Assembly: GCF_000426445.1 (NCBI RefSeq)
Contig: NZ_KE384526.1
Location: 186,001-250,000 of the forward strand
Origin: Brevibacterium album DSM 18261
Lineage (GTDB): Bacteria; Actinomycetota; Actinomycetes; Actinomycetales; Brevibacteriaceae
DNA length: 64,000 nucleotides
Reading direction: 5' to 3'
The notes below the pieces were generated by a model. The model saw nothing but the letters and a program-made list of their open reading frames with translations, searched no databases and was not told where the DNA came from. A program made the position numbers and the translations under genes. Shown here piece after piece: positions 26,111 to 34,030 of the stretch. Every line of letters begins with the position of its first letter. Positions within the stretch are counted from its first letter, which is position 1.

Positions 26111-26164
26111 ACAGCGGTTCGGGGAAAACCCTCCCGTGGAGGCGAAATCTCTGAACCGAGAACA

Positions 26165-26194
26165 ACAATAGCGTCCCCGGAGACAGGTCACCAA
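26165..26194 (-). promoter_or_regulatory. Predicted promoter for the leader peptide and importer-monooxygenase operon
   Basis: On the minus strand TTGGTG (26189-26194) and TATTGT (26165-26170) are separated by 18 nt, a good sigma-70-type pair. Transcription would start near 26158. The flanking 26195-26358 holds only the upstream region of the divergent alcohol dehydrogenase gene. Confidence 0.5.
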
Positions 26195-26345
26195 TCCATG
26201 AAAGCCCGTGACGCCTCATGACGATCAGCGGCGCATTCACACCCGCCGCGCTGCGCTGGTCCGCGACTCCGCCGCGCCGGTCCGGTCCGCTCCCCCAGCG
26301 TGCCCGACTGCCGGGACCGGCCTCGGCGACGGCTCTCCTCCGTCC

Positions 26346-26351
26346 TACACT
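26346..26351 (+). promoter_or_regulatory. -10 element TACACT, leaderless start
   Basis: TACACT ends 7 nt before the ATG at 26359 and no ribosome binding site is present, which indicates a leaderless message for the alcohol dehydrogenase. Confidence 0.55.
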
Positions 26352-26358
26352 CCTGTCC

Positions 26359-27408
26359 ATGCGCGCAGTCCACTTCGACACCTTCGCCCAGACCCCCGCC
26401 GTCACCCGGGTGGAGGCCCCGGAACCCCCGCCGCACGGCGCGGTCATCGCCGTCGAGGCTACCGGCCTGTGCCGCTCGGACTGGCATGCCTGGACCGGCC
26501 ACGACGACACCGTGTCCCTCCCGCACGTACCCGGGCACGAGTTCGTGGGCACGGTGGCCCGCGTGGGCGCGGACGTCACGGCGGTCGCGGTCGGCGACCG
26601 CGTCACGGCTCCCTTCGTCTCCGGCTGCGGCACCTGCGAGTTCTGCGTCTCCGGCAGTGCCCAGGTGTGCCCGGACCAGACCCAGCCCGGCTTCACCCAC
26701 TGGGGCTCCTGGGCGGAGGAGGTGGTCATCCATCATGCGGATGTGAACCTGGTGCCGGTGCCCGCAGACCTTCCCGCCGAGGCCGTCGTCTCCCTGGGCT
26801 GCCGCTTCGCCACCGCCTTCCGCGGCCTGCACGCGCGCGCGGAGCTGCGCGAGGGCGAGGTCGTCGCTGTGTTCGGGTGCGGCGGAGTGGGGCTGTCCGC
26901 GGTCATGATCGCGGCAGCGATGGGAGCGCGCGTCATCGCGGTCGACATCACGCAGGGAGCCCTCGATCTCGCACTGCGGATGGGAGCCGTGGCAGCCGTG
27001 AACACCACGGGGCTGAGCGAGGACGAGGCCGCGGCGGCGGTCCGCGCGGCAGCGGCAGCGCAGGGGACGGAGCACGGCCCGCACGTGACGGTCGAGGCCC
27101 TCGGCCTGCCGGTCACCATGAACACCGCGCTCGCCGCGCTGCGGCCTTTGGGCAGGCATGTGCAGATCGGGCTGTTCGCCGAGGCCCCGGTCACCGCGGT
27201 GCCCGCCGTCATCGGCCGCGAGATCGCGTTCCTGGGCAGCCACGGGATGTCCGCAGCCGACTACCCGCCGCTCCTCGATCTGGTGACGTCCGGACGGCTC
27301 CGGCCGCAGGACCTCGTCACCCGCACCCTCACCCTCGAGGAGACGCCGGAGGCCCTCGTCGCGATGAGCGAGGGGACGACGCCCGGCCTCACCGTCATCC
27401 GCCCCTGA
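26359..27408 (+). CDS. Zinc-dependent alcohol dehydrogenase (MDR family)
   Basis: This 349-residue enzyme has a GroES-like catalytic domain with zinc ligands in GLCRSDWHAW and PHVPGHEFVG, a structural-zinc cysteine set in GCGTCEFC...C, and a Rossmann domain with VFGCGGVGLSAVMIA. The acidic residue in IAVDITQG, at the end of the second strand, predicts NAD over NADP. It oxidises an alcohol or reduces an aldehyde; the substrate is unknown. It is transcribed divergently from the importer-monooxygenase operon and could act on a product of it, but there is no direct evidence. A long inverted repeat follows its stop. Confidence 0.9.
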   Translation: MRAVHFDTFAQTPAVTRVEAPEPPPHGAVIAVEATGLCRSDWHAWTGHDDTVSLPHVPGHEFVGTVARVGADVTAVAVGDRVTAPFVSGCGTCEFCVSGSAQVCPDQTQPGFTHWGSWAEEVVIHHADVNLVPVPADLPAEAVVSLGCRFATAFRGLHARAELREGEVVAVFGCGGVGLSAVMIAAAMGARVIAVDITQGALDLALRMGAVAAVNTTGLSEDEAAAAVRAAAAAQGTEHGPHVTVEALGLPVTMNTALAALRPLGRHVQIGLFAEAPVTAVPAVIGREIAFLGSHGMSAADYPPLLDLVTSGRLRPQDLVTRTLTLEETPEALVAMSEGTTPGLTVIRP

Positions 27409-27430
27409 GCCCCGAACCCCCGGGCTCCAT

Positions 27431-27495
27431 TCGCCGAGTGAGCGCTTTCTGTCGACCTGAGCGCCGAAAACCGACAGAAAGCGCTCACTCGGCGA
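27431..27495. terminator. Long perfect inverted repeat between convergent genes
   Basis: Two perfect 24-nt arms (27431-27454 and 27472-27495, containing GAGTGAGCGCTTTCTGTCG and its complement) flank a 17-nt loop. It lies between adh and thyX, whose stops face each other, so it can terminate both. Arm length and the lack of T-runs are more like a dispersed genomic repeat than a simple terminator. Confidence 0.75.
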
Positions 27496-27509
27496 TGTGA
27501 TGCGGAGCG

Positions 27510-28295
27510 TCAGGCCTTCCTGGTCCCGGGCCTCCACTCGCCGTCCTCGACGGAGTAGTCGGCGAAGATCGCGGGAGCCTCCTCCTTCATGATCTCGGCG
27601 ACCTTGCCGAAGACCAGGCGGATCTCCTCCTCCGCACCGGCGGCGGTGCGCATCTCGACGACGTGGCGCAGCGAGCGGAGATTGGCGGTGTAGACGATGC
27701 CGGTGCCCAGCCCCTCGGGGGCGAAGCGGCGCATGAACGAGGTCATGTGCTTCTTGTGGGCGAACTTGGTGTCCTCGCGGTCCAGCTCGAAGTGCTCGGC
27801 CATCCACCTCTGGTGCTCCTCGAGGGTGTCGAGGACCTTGAGGCTGCGCTCCATGAGCTCGGCGTCCTCCCGCGCCCACTCCGGGAACCAGAAGGGGATC
27901 TCGTCCAGGCGGACATAGCGCAGGGACTCCTGCGAGTACGCGCACCCTGCGCGGTGGCGGATGAGCTCGTGCGTGAGCACACGCGAGACGTTGTGGAGCA
28001 CGAAGGTGAAGTTCGCATGCTCGAGGACCGAACCGTGCTGCGAGCCGATGACATTGCCCAGGTACTGCGCGGAGTCCGTGCGCACCCGCGAGACATTGGG
28101 GTTGAGCCCCGGCTCCCACGAGCGATAGCACATGCGGCCGGCGAACTCGAGGAGGTCCTCGCCGTCAGGGGAGTCCGCCTCGCGCACACGGTCGGCCCAC
28201 GCCGTGCCGCCCACTTCTCCCAGGTAGGCCTCGACGGCGTCCCAGTCGATCTGGGGGCGGGCGATGAGGGAGACGGTGGGTTCGACGTGGCGCAC
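27510..28295 (-). CDS. thyX: Flavin-dependent thymidylate synthase ThyX
   Basis: This 261-residue enzyme methylates dUMP to dTMP with methylene-tetrahydrofolate and FAD. The ThyX motif appears as RHRAGCAYSQESLRY. The classical RHRxxSxNxxSxR pattern is thus changed, with Cys-Ala in the first half, as in a divergent ThyX branch. HGSVLEHANFTFVL upstream and SLRHVVEMRTAAGAEEEIR downstream are the other conserved blocks. It works in the same folate cycle that pabAB and pabC feed. The start is ATG at 28295. Confidence 0.93.
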   Translation of the reverse strand: MRHVEPTVSLIARPQIDWDAVEAYLGEVGGTAWADRVREADSPDGEDLLEFAGRMCYRSWEPGLNPNVSRVRTDSAQYLGNVIGSQHGSVLEHANFTFVLHNVSRVLTHELIRHRAGCAYSQESLRYVRLDEIPFWFPEWAREDAELMERSLKVLDTLEEHQRWMAEHFELDREDTKFAHKKHMTSFMRRFAPEGLGTGIVYTANLRSLRHVVEMRTAAGAEEEIRLVFGKVAEIMKEEAPAIFADYSVEDGEWRPGTRKA

Positions 28296-28459
28296 GGATG
28301 ACCTCCGGATCGGCTGGGATGGTTCGTCCCGGCACCGCAGACCTCCCGGCGCCGCACCGGGTACAGGCGCTCAGTCTTTCACAGACGCATCGCTGCCCCC
28401 GCACCCGCCGCGCCGCCGGGAGCTGACGCCCAGGTCCCGATCAGCGGCAGGGGCGCCGG

Positions 28460-28705
28460 TCACCGCCGGTCCGGGTTCCACGGGTCGATGAGTTCGATGC
28501 CCAGCCCCTCGAAGTCCTGGACGTTCCGGGTCGCCAATGGCAGGCCGCGGGTGAGGCAGATGGAGGCGATCATCGCATCCGGCAGGCTCATCCCCCGCCC
28601 GGACCGTCGCCGCACCCCCGCGATCACGGCGCATGTCTCCGCCGCGTCCCCATCGAAGGGAAGACAGCCGATCCGGTCGAAGAACCAGCGCATCCCCGAG
28701 CCGAG
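28460..28705 (-). pseudogene. Remnant of a PIN-domain toxin (VapC/FitB type), N-terminal half lost
   Basis: The end of this frame reads LPFDGDAAETCAVIAGVRRR, then SLPDAMIASICLTRGLPLATRNVQDFEG and IELIDPWNP. This matches the C-terminal half of FitB/VapC toxins, including the acidic residue of the DAMIA block and the TRN segment. The N-terminal half with the first metal-binding Asp (usually LDTNVxSE) is missing. The preceding bases instead read on from the antitoxin gene in a different frame. An internal deletion that fused antitoxin and toxin remnants explains this best. Confidence 0.75.
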
Positions 28706-29064
28706 CGCAGTGCGGCGGCGCCCGGGTGGACCTCGGTGATGTCGCCCACCCTCGGCGGAATGTCCAGCTCCACGCGGCCGTACTCCAGGGCAAGCTCCCG
28801 CAGCTGGAGCAGCCACGGCTTCTCCTGGGGCGGCTCCCCGGAGGCACCCGCCGCTCCCGGTGCCTCGGCGGCATTCACTGTGACCGGCACCCCAGCGGGA
28901 TGCAGGTCGCTGCGGGCGCCCCCGACCTCAGCCGCGCGCTCGCGGACCTCACGCTCCATGAGCCTGCGCAACTCCGCCTCCATCGAGCTGCCGCGCGCGG
29001 CCGCGAGCTGCCGGAACGCCTGCTTCACCTCATCGTCGATCCCCCGCACCACGATGCTCGCCAT
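28624..29064 (-). CDS. FitA/Phd-like antitoxin with a frameshifted toxin-derived tail
   Basis: The N-terminus, MASIVVRGIDDEVKQAFRQL followed by SMEAELRRLMEREV, is a ribbon-helix-helix DNA-binding domain typical of FitA-type antitoxins. The middle part is Ala/Pro-rich. A toxin-binding-like segment (WLLQLRELALEYGRVELDIPPRV) ends near residue 115. The last 35 residues read through toxin DNA in the wrong frame and are probably not native. The domain may still bind its own promoter. The ATG at 29064 is followed directly by homology; an upstream ATG adds five residues. Confidence 0.75.
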   Translation of the reverse strand: MASIVVRGIDDEVKQAFRQLAAARGSSMEAELRRLMEREVRERAAEVGGARSDLHPAGVPVTVNAAEAPGAAGASGEPPQEKPWLLQLRELALEYGRVELDIPPRVGDITEVHPGAAALRSARGCAGSSTGSAVFPSMGTRRRHAP

Positions 29065-29224
29065 GACAGCCCCCTCCATCGACGGTCGCCGGACCGGCTC
29101 GCCCGATCGATATCAATGCTGTCGCGCGCCACTCGTCCATGACCGCCCCTCGGGACTCGGTCCGCCGGCCCACTGACGAATCAACCGACCGGACTCGCGA
29201 TGGTACTGCCGACCGGACCGGACC

Positions 29225-30376
29225 TCAGGGCACCCGATGGGTCCACTCCGGGGTGCCGAACTTGGATTCGACGAGGGCCTCGGCCGCGGCGATCTCCTCC
29301 GGGGCCAGATCCGCACGCACCGCCCCGTAGCGCGAGACGAAGGTCTCGATCATCGTCTCGATGATCTCCTCCCGCGGCGCCCCGGTCTGACTCCGCACCG
29401 GGTCCACGCGCTTCTTCGCGCTCGCGATGCCCTTGTCCGAGAGCTTGGCCTTGCCGATCCGCAGCACCTCCGTCATCCTGTCCGCATCGATGTCGTAGCT
29501 CATCGTCACGTGGTGGAGCACGGCCCCGCGCCGCCGCTTCTGCGCCGCACCCCCGATCTTGCCCTTGGCGGAGGTGATGTCGTTGATGGGCACATACCAG
29601 GCGTCCACGCCGTGCCTGGCCAGCGCCTCGATCACCCAGCGGTCCAGATAGGCGTAGGACTCCGCGTAGTCGAGGCCCGCCACGAGGTCGATGGGGGCGT
29701 AGAGCGAGTACGTGATGCAGTTGCCGCCCTCCATGAACATCGCCCCGCCGCCGGAGATGCGCCGGACGACCTCGACCCCGTACTGCTCGACACCTGCAGG
29801 GTGGAGCTCATTCACGTACGACTGGAACGAGCCGATCACCACCGCCCTGTCGTCCCACTCCCAGAAGCGCACCGTGGGACCGCGCCGTCCCGCCGCGACC
29901 TCGTCGAGGAGGTGCTGGTCGAGCGCCACGTTCACGCGCGTGGGCAGCACGGGGGTGTGGACGACCTCCCAGCTGAGGTCGGTGAAGTCGCGGGCACGGG
30001 TGAGCGCCCGCCGGACCACCGTGGCGATGTCCGCGAGTGAGAAGCCCTGGAGGTCGAGCTCCGGGCGGAACTCCGCAAGAGCGGTCTCCAGCCTCGCGAC
30101 CAGCGCGGCCCCGTCGTCCGCGACCGAGGCTCCCACGAGGGCCGGGGCGAGCGCGGCGAAGGCCTCCTCGGGCTCCAGGAAGAAGTCCCCCGAGATCTTC
30201 GCGCCCGTGATGCGCCGCCCGTCGGTCGTCACATCCGCGACCACCAGCTTGCCGCCGGGCACCTTGTGCTCACCGTGGAAGGACTCCTCCCCCGCTCCGG
30301 ATTCCTGCCCGGAGGCGTCGCCGGCCGCCTCCGCCGTCTCTGCACCCTGCGCCGCCCCGCTCATCTGCTCAGTCAT
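29225..30376 (-). CDS. Lipoate-protein ligase-like protein with N-terminal accessory domain
   Basis: This 383-residue protein has an acidic low-complexity tail (1-35), then a lipoate-ligase accessory domain (HKVPGGKLVVADVTTDG...ISGDFFLEPEEA, about 36-110), then the LplA/LipB catalytic domain (FWEWDDRAVVIGSFQSY, VRRISGGGAMF, catalytic Lys region SAKGKIGGAAQKRR). In E. coli LplA the accessory domain is at the C-terminus, so the order here is reversed. It should attach lipoate or octanoate to 2-oxoacid dehydrogenases or GcvH. The ATG at 30376 was preferred to one 42 nt upstream because the longer N-terminus is not conserved. Confidence 0.85.
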   Translation of the reverse strand: MTEQMSGAAQGAETAEAAGDASGQESGAGEESFHGEHKVPGGKLVVADVTTDGRRITGAKISGDFFLEPEEAFAALAPALVGASVADDGAALVARLETALAEFRPELDLQGFSLADIATVVRRALTRARDFTDLSWEVVHTPVLPTRVNVALDQHLLDEVAAGRRGPTVRFWEWDDRAVVIGSFQSYVNELHPAGVEQYGVEVVRRISGGGAMFMEGGNCITYSLYAPIDLVAGLDYAESYAYLDRWVIEALARHGVDAWYVPINDITSAKGKIGGAAQKRRRGAVLHHVTMSYDIDADRMTEVLRIGKAKLSDKGIASAKKRVDPVRSQTGAPREEIIETMIETFVSRYGAVRADLAPEEIAAAEALVESKFGTPEWTHRVP

Positions 30377-30420
30377 AGCCCTACCGTAATCCCCCTCCGC
30401 GGCCGCCCGCGCCCGCACTC

Positions 30421-30466
30421 TTGACAGCCCCTTCGGTTGAATGGTTAGTTAGTCGAGTAAGTAACC
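30421..30466 (+). promoter_or_regulatory. Promoter and YtrA-type operator of the GntR-ABC operon
   Basis: TTGACA (30421-30426) and TTAGTT (30445-30450) are spaced by 18 nt. An imperfect palindrome, GGTTAGTTA (30443-30451) and TAAGTAACC (30458-30466), covers the -10 region with one mismatch. This fits autorepression by the YtrA-type regulator encoded at 30492. Confidence 0.65.
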
Positions 30467-30491
30467 CAGCAACCAGTGATCGGGAGCGCGG

Positions 30492-30902
30492 ATGTTCGAC
30501 TCGGGGCGGCCCCTCTTCCAGCAGATCGCCGAGGCCATCGAGGACTCGATCGTCGACGGCAGCCTCGGCGAGGAGGAGAAGGCCCCGTCCACCAACGAGC
30601 TCGCGGCCTTCCACCGCATCAATCCGGCCACGGCGGCGAAGGGAGTCGCCTCACTCACGGACCGGGGAATCCTCTACAAGAGAAGGGGCATCGGCATGTT
30701 CGTCGCCGCCGGCGCCAGGGAGAGGCTCCTGGCCGAGCGCAGGGAGAGCTTTGCGCAGGCCTATATCGCACCCATGCTCGCCGAGGCGCGCCGCCTGCGC
30801 CTCGGTCCCGCGGACGTGGCCCGCCTCGTGCGCGACTTCGAGACCACCGGCACCGGACGGGACTCCGGCGCCGCCACTCACCAGCAGGAGGACGCATCAT
30901 GA
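30492..30902 (+). CDS. GntR-family regulator, YtrA subfamily
   Basis: This 136-residue protein has a GntR winged helix (PLFQQIAEAIEDSIVDGSL, then APSTNELAAFHRINPATAAKGVASL) and a short C-terminal helical tail instead of a ligand domain. This is the YtrA layout, whose genes are nearly always coupled to ABC exporters induced by cell-wall antibiotics. The TGA overlaps the ATG of the ATPase gene. It probably represses its own operon through the palindrome at 30443-30466. Confidence 0.92.
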   Translation: MFDSGRPLFQQIAEAIEDSIVDGSLGEEEKAPSTNELAAFHRINPATAAKGVASLTDRGILYKRRGIGMFVAAGARERLLAERRESFAQAYIAPMLAEARRLRLGPADVARLVRDFETTGTGRDSGAATHQQEDAS

Positions 30903-31849
30903 CCGCAGTGATCGAGGTCGAGCACCTCACCAAGCAGTACAAGGGCACCCTGGCTGTGGATGACATCAGCTTCCGCATCGAGGAGAACACCATCTACGGC
31001 TTCCTCGGCCGCAACGGCGCCGGCAAGACCACGACGATGTCCATCCTCACCGCCCAGAACTTCGCCACCGCGGGCAGCGTCCGCGTGTTCGGCGAGGCGC
31101 CCTACGAGAACAGGCGCGTGCTCTCGCGCATGTGCTTCGTCCGCGAAGGTCAGAAGTATCCGGACGACTTCACCCCGGCCCACGCCCTCAAGGCCGCTTC
31201 CCTGTTCTTCCCGCACTGGGACGAGGAGTACGCCGCCGCGCTCATCGAGGACTTCCGGCTGCCGCTGAAGACCCGCATCTCCAAGCTCTCGCGAGGCCAG
31301 CTCTCGGCCGTGGGCGTGATCATCGGCCTCGCCTCACGCGCAGAGGTGACCTTCTTCGACGAGCCCTATCTGGGCCTCGACGCCGTGGCTCGCTCGCTCT
31401 TCTACGAGCGGCTCATGGAGGACTACGCGGAGCACCCCCGCACTATCCTCCTCTCCTCGCACCTCATCGACGAGATAGCGGACCTCATCGAACGGGTCAT
31501 CGTCATCGACGAGGGGAAGCTGCTCGTGGACCGCACGGCGGACGAGCTCCGCGGCGAGGCCGTCACCCTCACGGGCGACGCGGACCAGGTCGAGCGCTTC
31601 ATCGGCGACCGCGAGGTGCTCCATCGCGAGCGCCTGGGCAATGTCGCCGCCGTCACCCTGCTCGGCAGCCTGGGCCAGGCCGAGGCCGCCGAGGCCGCGG
31701 CCGCAGGGCTGGAGCGCTCGCCGGTCCCCCTGCAGCAGCTCGTGGTCCGCCTCAGCAGGCAGAACGAGAGCCGGCGCAGCGGCGCCGGGCAGAACGGAAC
31801 GCCGCGGTCCCGAGCACCGCGGACAGCAGGAGCAGGAGAGAGCTCATGA
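30899..31849 (+). CDS. ABC transporter ATP-binding protein of the YtrA-type operon
   Basis: This 316-residue ATPase has Walker A GRNGAGKTT and a degenerate signature (LSRGQLSAVGV). Walker B is VTFFDEPYLGLD, with Tyr-Leu in place of the usual Thr-Ser. About 80 C-terminal residues follow, ending in a Ser/Arg/Gly-rich tail. Such variants are common in GntR-linked ABC systems of actinobacteria. The ATG overlaps the GntR stop and its own stop overlaps the permease ATG. It probably drives export or antibiotic sensing at the membrane. Confidence 0.9.
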   Translation: MTAVIEVEHLTKQYKGTLAVDDISFRIEENTIYGFLGRNGAGKTTTMSILTAQNFATAGSVRVFGEAPYENRRVLSRMCFVREGQKYPDDFTPAHALKAASLFFPHWDEEYAAALIEDFRLPLKTRISKLSRGQLSAVGVIIGLASRAEVTFFDEPYLGLDAVARSLFYERLMEDYAEHPRTILLSSHLIDEIADLIERVIVIDEGKLLVDRTADELRGEAVTLTGDADQVERFIGDREVLHRERLGNVAAVTLLGSLGQAEAAEAAAAGLERSPVPLQQLVVRLSRQNESRRSGAGQNGTPRSRAPRTAGAGESS

Positions 31850-32667
31850 GCACGACAGGCACACTCACCTCGGCCGATTTCACGACGCCCGGCAGGCGGG
31901 CGCACACCCCGAACCCGTCAAGGACTCACATGGACAGCACCCCCGGGCGCAGCGCCCCCGCAGCACAGCCTCCGAGCACGCTCTCGCGCGTGCTGAACGT
32001 CGTCCGCGTCCAGTACGTCAACACGTACATCTTCGTCTGGGTTCCCCTGATGGTGCTCGGCGGTTCGCTCGTCATCTCGCTGGCGATCTACGCGATGATC
32101 GGCGCGGACGAACCCATGTACGGCGGGGGCGGCCAGGCGCCCCTCTGGTACTTCCTCGTGGCGGGCATCCAGGCGATGACCCTCACCTTCCCGTTCTCGC
32201 AGGCGCTCAGCCTCACCCGCCGGGAGTTCTTCCTCGGGACCATGCTGGCCGCCGCGCTCTCCGCCGCCGGCATGGCGCTCGTGTACGTGCTGCTCGGCCT
32301 GCTCGAGCAGGCGACGGACGGCTACGGCATCCACGGCTACGTCACCTACCTCCCCTGGGTGTGGGAGAGCGGCTGGGCGAGCGCCGCCGTGCTGGTCTTC
32401 GCCCTGGTCATGTTCTTCTTCGTGATCGGCTTCTGGTTCGCCACCCTGTACCGCCAGTTCGGCACGGTGGTGCTCACGACCCTGCTCATCGGACTCGCTG
32501 TCCTCCTCGTCGCCGCCGCCTTCGTCATCACGCGGATGGAGGCCTGGGGCGATGTCGTGAGCTGGGTGGCACAGCTGGGGCCGTTCGGCGCCGCCGGGGT
32601 CATCGGGGCCACGACCGTGGTGCTCGGGATCGGCTCGCTGCTGTCCCTCCGCCGAGCGACGCCCTGA
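31846..32667 (+). CDS. ABC transporter permease of the YtrA-type operon
   Basis: This 273-residue membrane protein has a Pro/Ser/Thr-rich cytoplasmic N-terminus of about 45 residues, then six hydrophobic spans starting at TYIFVWVPLMVLGGSLVISL. No ABC-2 signature is obvious, but position, size and the ATGA coupling to the ATPase gene make it the membrane partner. The family function (lantibiotic or bacitracin defence) is inferred from YtrA operons in other bacteria. Confidence 0.85.
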   Translation: MSTTGTLTSADFTTPGRRAHTPNPSRTHMDSTPGRSAPAAQPPSTLSRVLNVVRVQYVNTYIFVWVPLMVLGGSLVISLAIYAMIGADEPMYGGGGQAPLWYFLVAGIQAMTLTFPFSQALSLTRREFFLGTMLAAALSAAGMALVYVLLGLLEQATDGYGIHGYVTYLPWVWESGWASAAVLVFALVMFFFVIGFWFATLYRQFGTVVLTTLLIGLAVLLVAAAFVITRMEAWGDVVSWVAQLGPFGAAGVIGATTVVLGIGSLLSLRRATP

Positions 32668-32728
32668 GATGAGTCCGGGCGGGCGGTGCGCACTGCGCTC
32701 TCGCCCGCCCGGACGGAAGGAGATCGAG

Positions 32729-34030
32729 ATGCCGCACCCCGCCGCCCACACGACCGCCCCGGCTCAGCCCACCGCACCTCGGCGCTCGCTCGCGCCCGAC
32801 ATCGCGCGCGGGATGATGCTGCTGTTCATCGCCCTGGCCAATGTCTCCTTCTTCCTGTGGGACCGGTCGAGCGGGCTCACCAATGCCCACCCCACGGAGG
32901 GCACGATCCTCGACCGGGTGCTGCAGGCGCTCATGATGATCATGATCGACCACCGGTCCGTCCCGATGTTCGCCTTCCTCTTCGGCTACGGCATCGTCCA
33001 GTTCGCGAACAGCCGCCTCGCCCGCGGCATCCCGGAGACCGCGGTCCGGCGGATGCTGCGTCGCCGGCACTGGTGGATGCTCGCCTTCGGCCTCATCCAT
33101 GCGGGCCTGCTGTTCTACGGTGACGTGCTCGGCACCTATGCGCTCACGGCCCTCGTGCTGATGGGGATCCTCTTCCGGCGCAGCGACAGGGTCCTGCTGG
33201 TCTGCTCGAGCATCGGCCTGTGCCTGATCGGGCTCGTCGCGGCACTCGGCGTCGTCGGCGGCGCTCTCGCCGCCGAGCAGCCCGGATCCGCGGCGGCAGC
33301 GGGCGGAGGCCTCGGTGTCGCGGACGGCCGTGAGGCGGCGGTGGGTGAGAGCAGCTACCCGGTCTCCGTCCTCGCGCGGCTGGGGATCTGGGCCGTGCTC
33401 ACACCGGCGCAGATCATCGGACTCGCCATCCCGGTCTGCGTGCTGCTGGGCTGGCTGGCGGCGCGCCACCGGCTGCTCGACGAACCTGCTCGGCACCGGC
33501 GGACCCTCATCCGCATCGCAGCGTTCGGCATCCCCATCGGGTGGCTCGGCGGCCTGCCGGGAGCGCTCGCCCACACCGGCCTCGTCGATCCCGCCAGCAT
33601 CGGCCTGCCCGCAGAGCCCGGATTCATGTTCTTCGGTCTCGCGGTGTTCACCGGGATCTTCACCGGCATCGGCTACGCGGCCCTGTTCGGGCTCATCGCC
33701 CTGCGCTGGCAGGGTGCCGCGCGCACACCGGCCCCGCTGCGGGCACTGAGCGCAACGGGGCAGCGGTCTCTGACCTTCTACCTGTGGCAGTCCCTCGTCT
33801 TCGCGCCGCTCATGGCAGCCTGGGGGCTGGGCCTCGGTGCCCATATGGGCACCGCCGCCGCTCTGGGCCTCGCGCTGCTGGTGTGGCTGGCCGGGATCGG
33901 CCTCGCGGTGCGGCTGGACCGTCGCGGCCGGCGCGGCCCCGCTGAGCTGCTGCTCCGCAGGCTCACGTACGGCAGCGACGATCCGGTTCAGCCGGCGGCC
34001 TCGTTCAGCGGGCGGTCAGCTGCTCCATGA
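32729..34030 (+). CDS. DUF418-family polytopic membrane protein
   Basis: This 433-residue protein has about ten membrane spans. The N-terminal block (SLAPDIARGMMLLFIALANV), the MFAFLFGYGI segment and the C-terminal SLTFYLWQSLVFAPLM block are characteristic of the DUF418 (YeiB-like) family, whose function is not known. GAAGGAGA (32714-32721) precedes the ATG at 32729, 61 nt after the permease gene, so it probably belongs to the YtrA-type operon. The last 26 nt overlap the convergent peptidase gene. Confidence 0.87.
   Translation: MPHPAAHTTAPAQPTAPRRSLAPDIARGMMLLFIALANVSFFLWDRSSGLTNAHPTEGTILDRVLQALMMIMIDHRSVPMFAFLFGYGIVQFANSRLARGIPETAVRRMLRRRHWWMLAFGLIHAGLLFYGDVLGTYALTALVLMGILFRRSDRVLLVCSSIGLCLIGLVAALGVVGGALAAEQPGSAAAAGGGLGVADGREAAVGESSYPVSVLARLGIWAVLTPAQIIGLAIPVCVLLGWLAARHRLLDEPARHRRTLIRIAAFGIPIGWLGGLPGALAHTGLVDPASIGLPAEPGFMFFGLAVFTGIFTGIGYAALFGLIALRWQGAARTPAPLRALSATGQRSLTFYLWQSLVFAPLMAAWGLGLGAHMGTAAALGLALLVWLAGIGLAVRLDRRGRRGPAELLLRRLTYGSDDPVQPAASFSGRSAAP

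Noticed and set aside
26051-26165. SAM, cobalamin or FMN riboswitch in the importer-operon leader
   Set aside because: I looked for the conserved cores and found none; only simple hairpins are visible. A covariance search would be needed to exclude a novel class.
26188-28131. Long minus-strand frame across the adh region and the start of thyX
   Set aside because: It crosses the 24-nt inverted repeat and runs antisense to adh; composition is that of a shadow frame.
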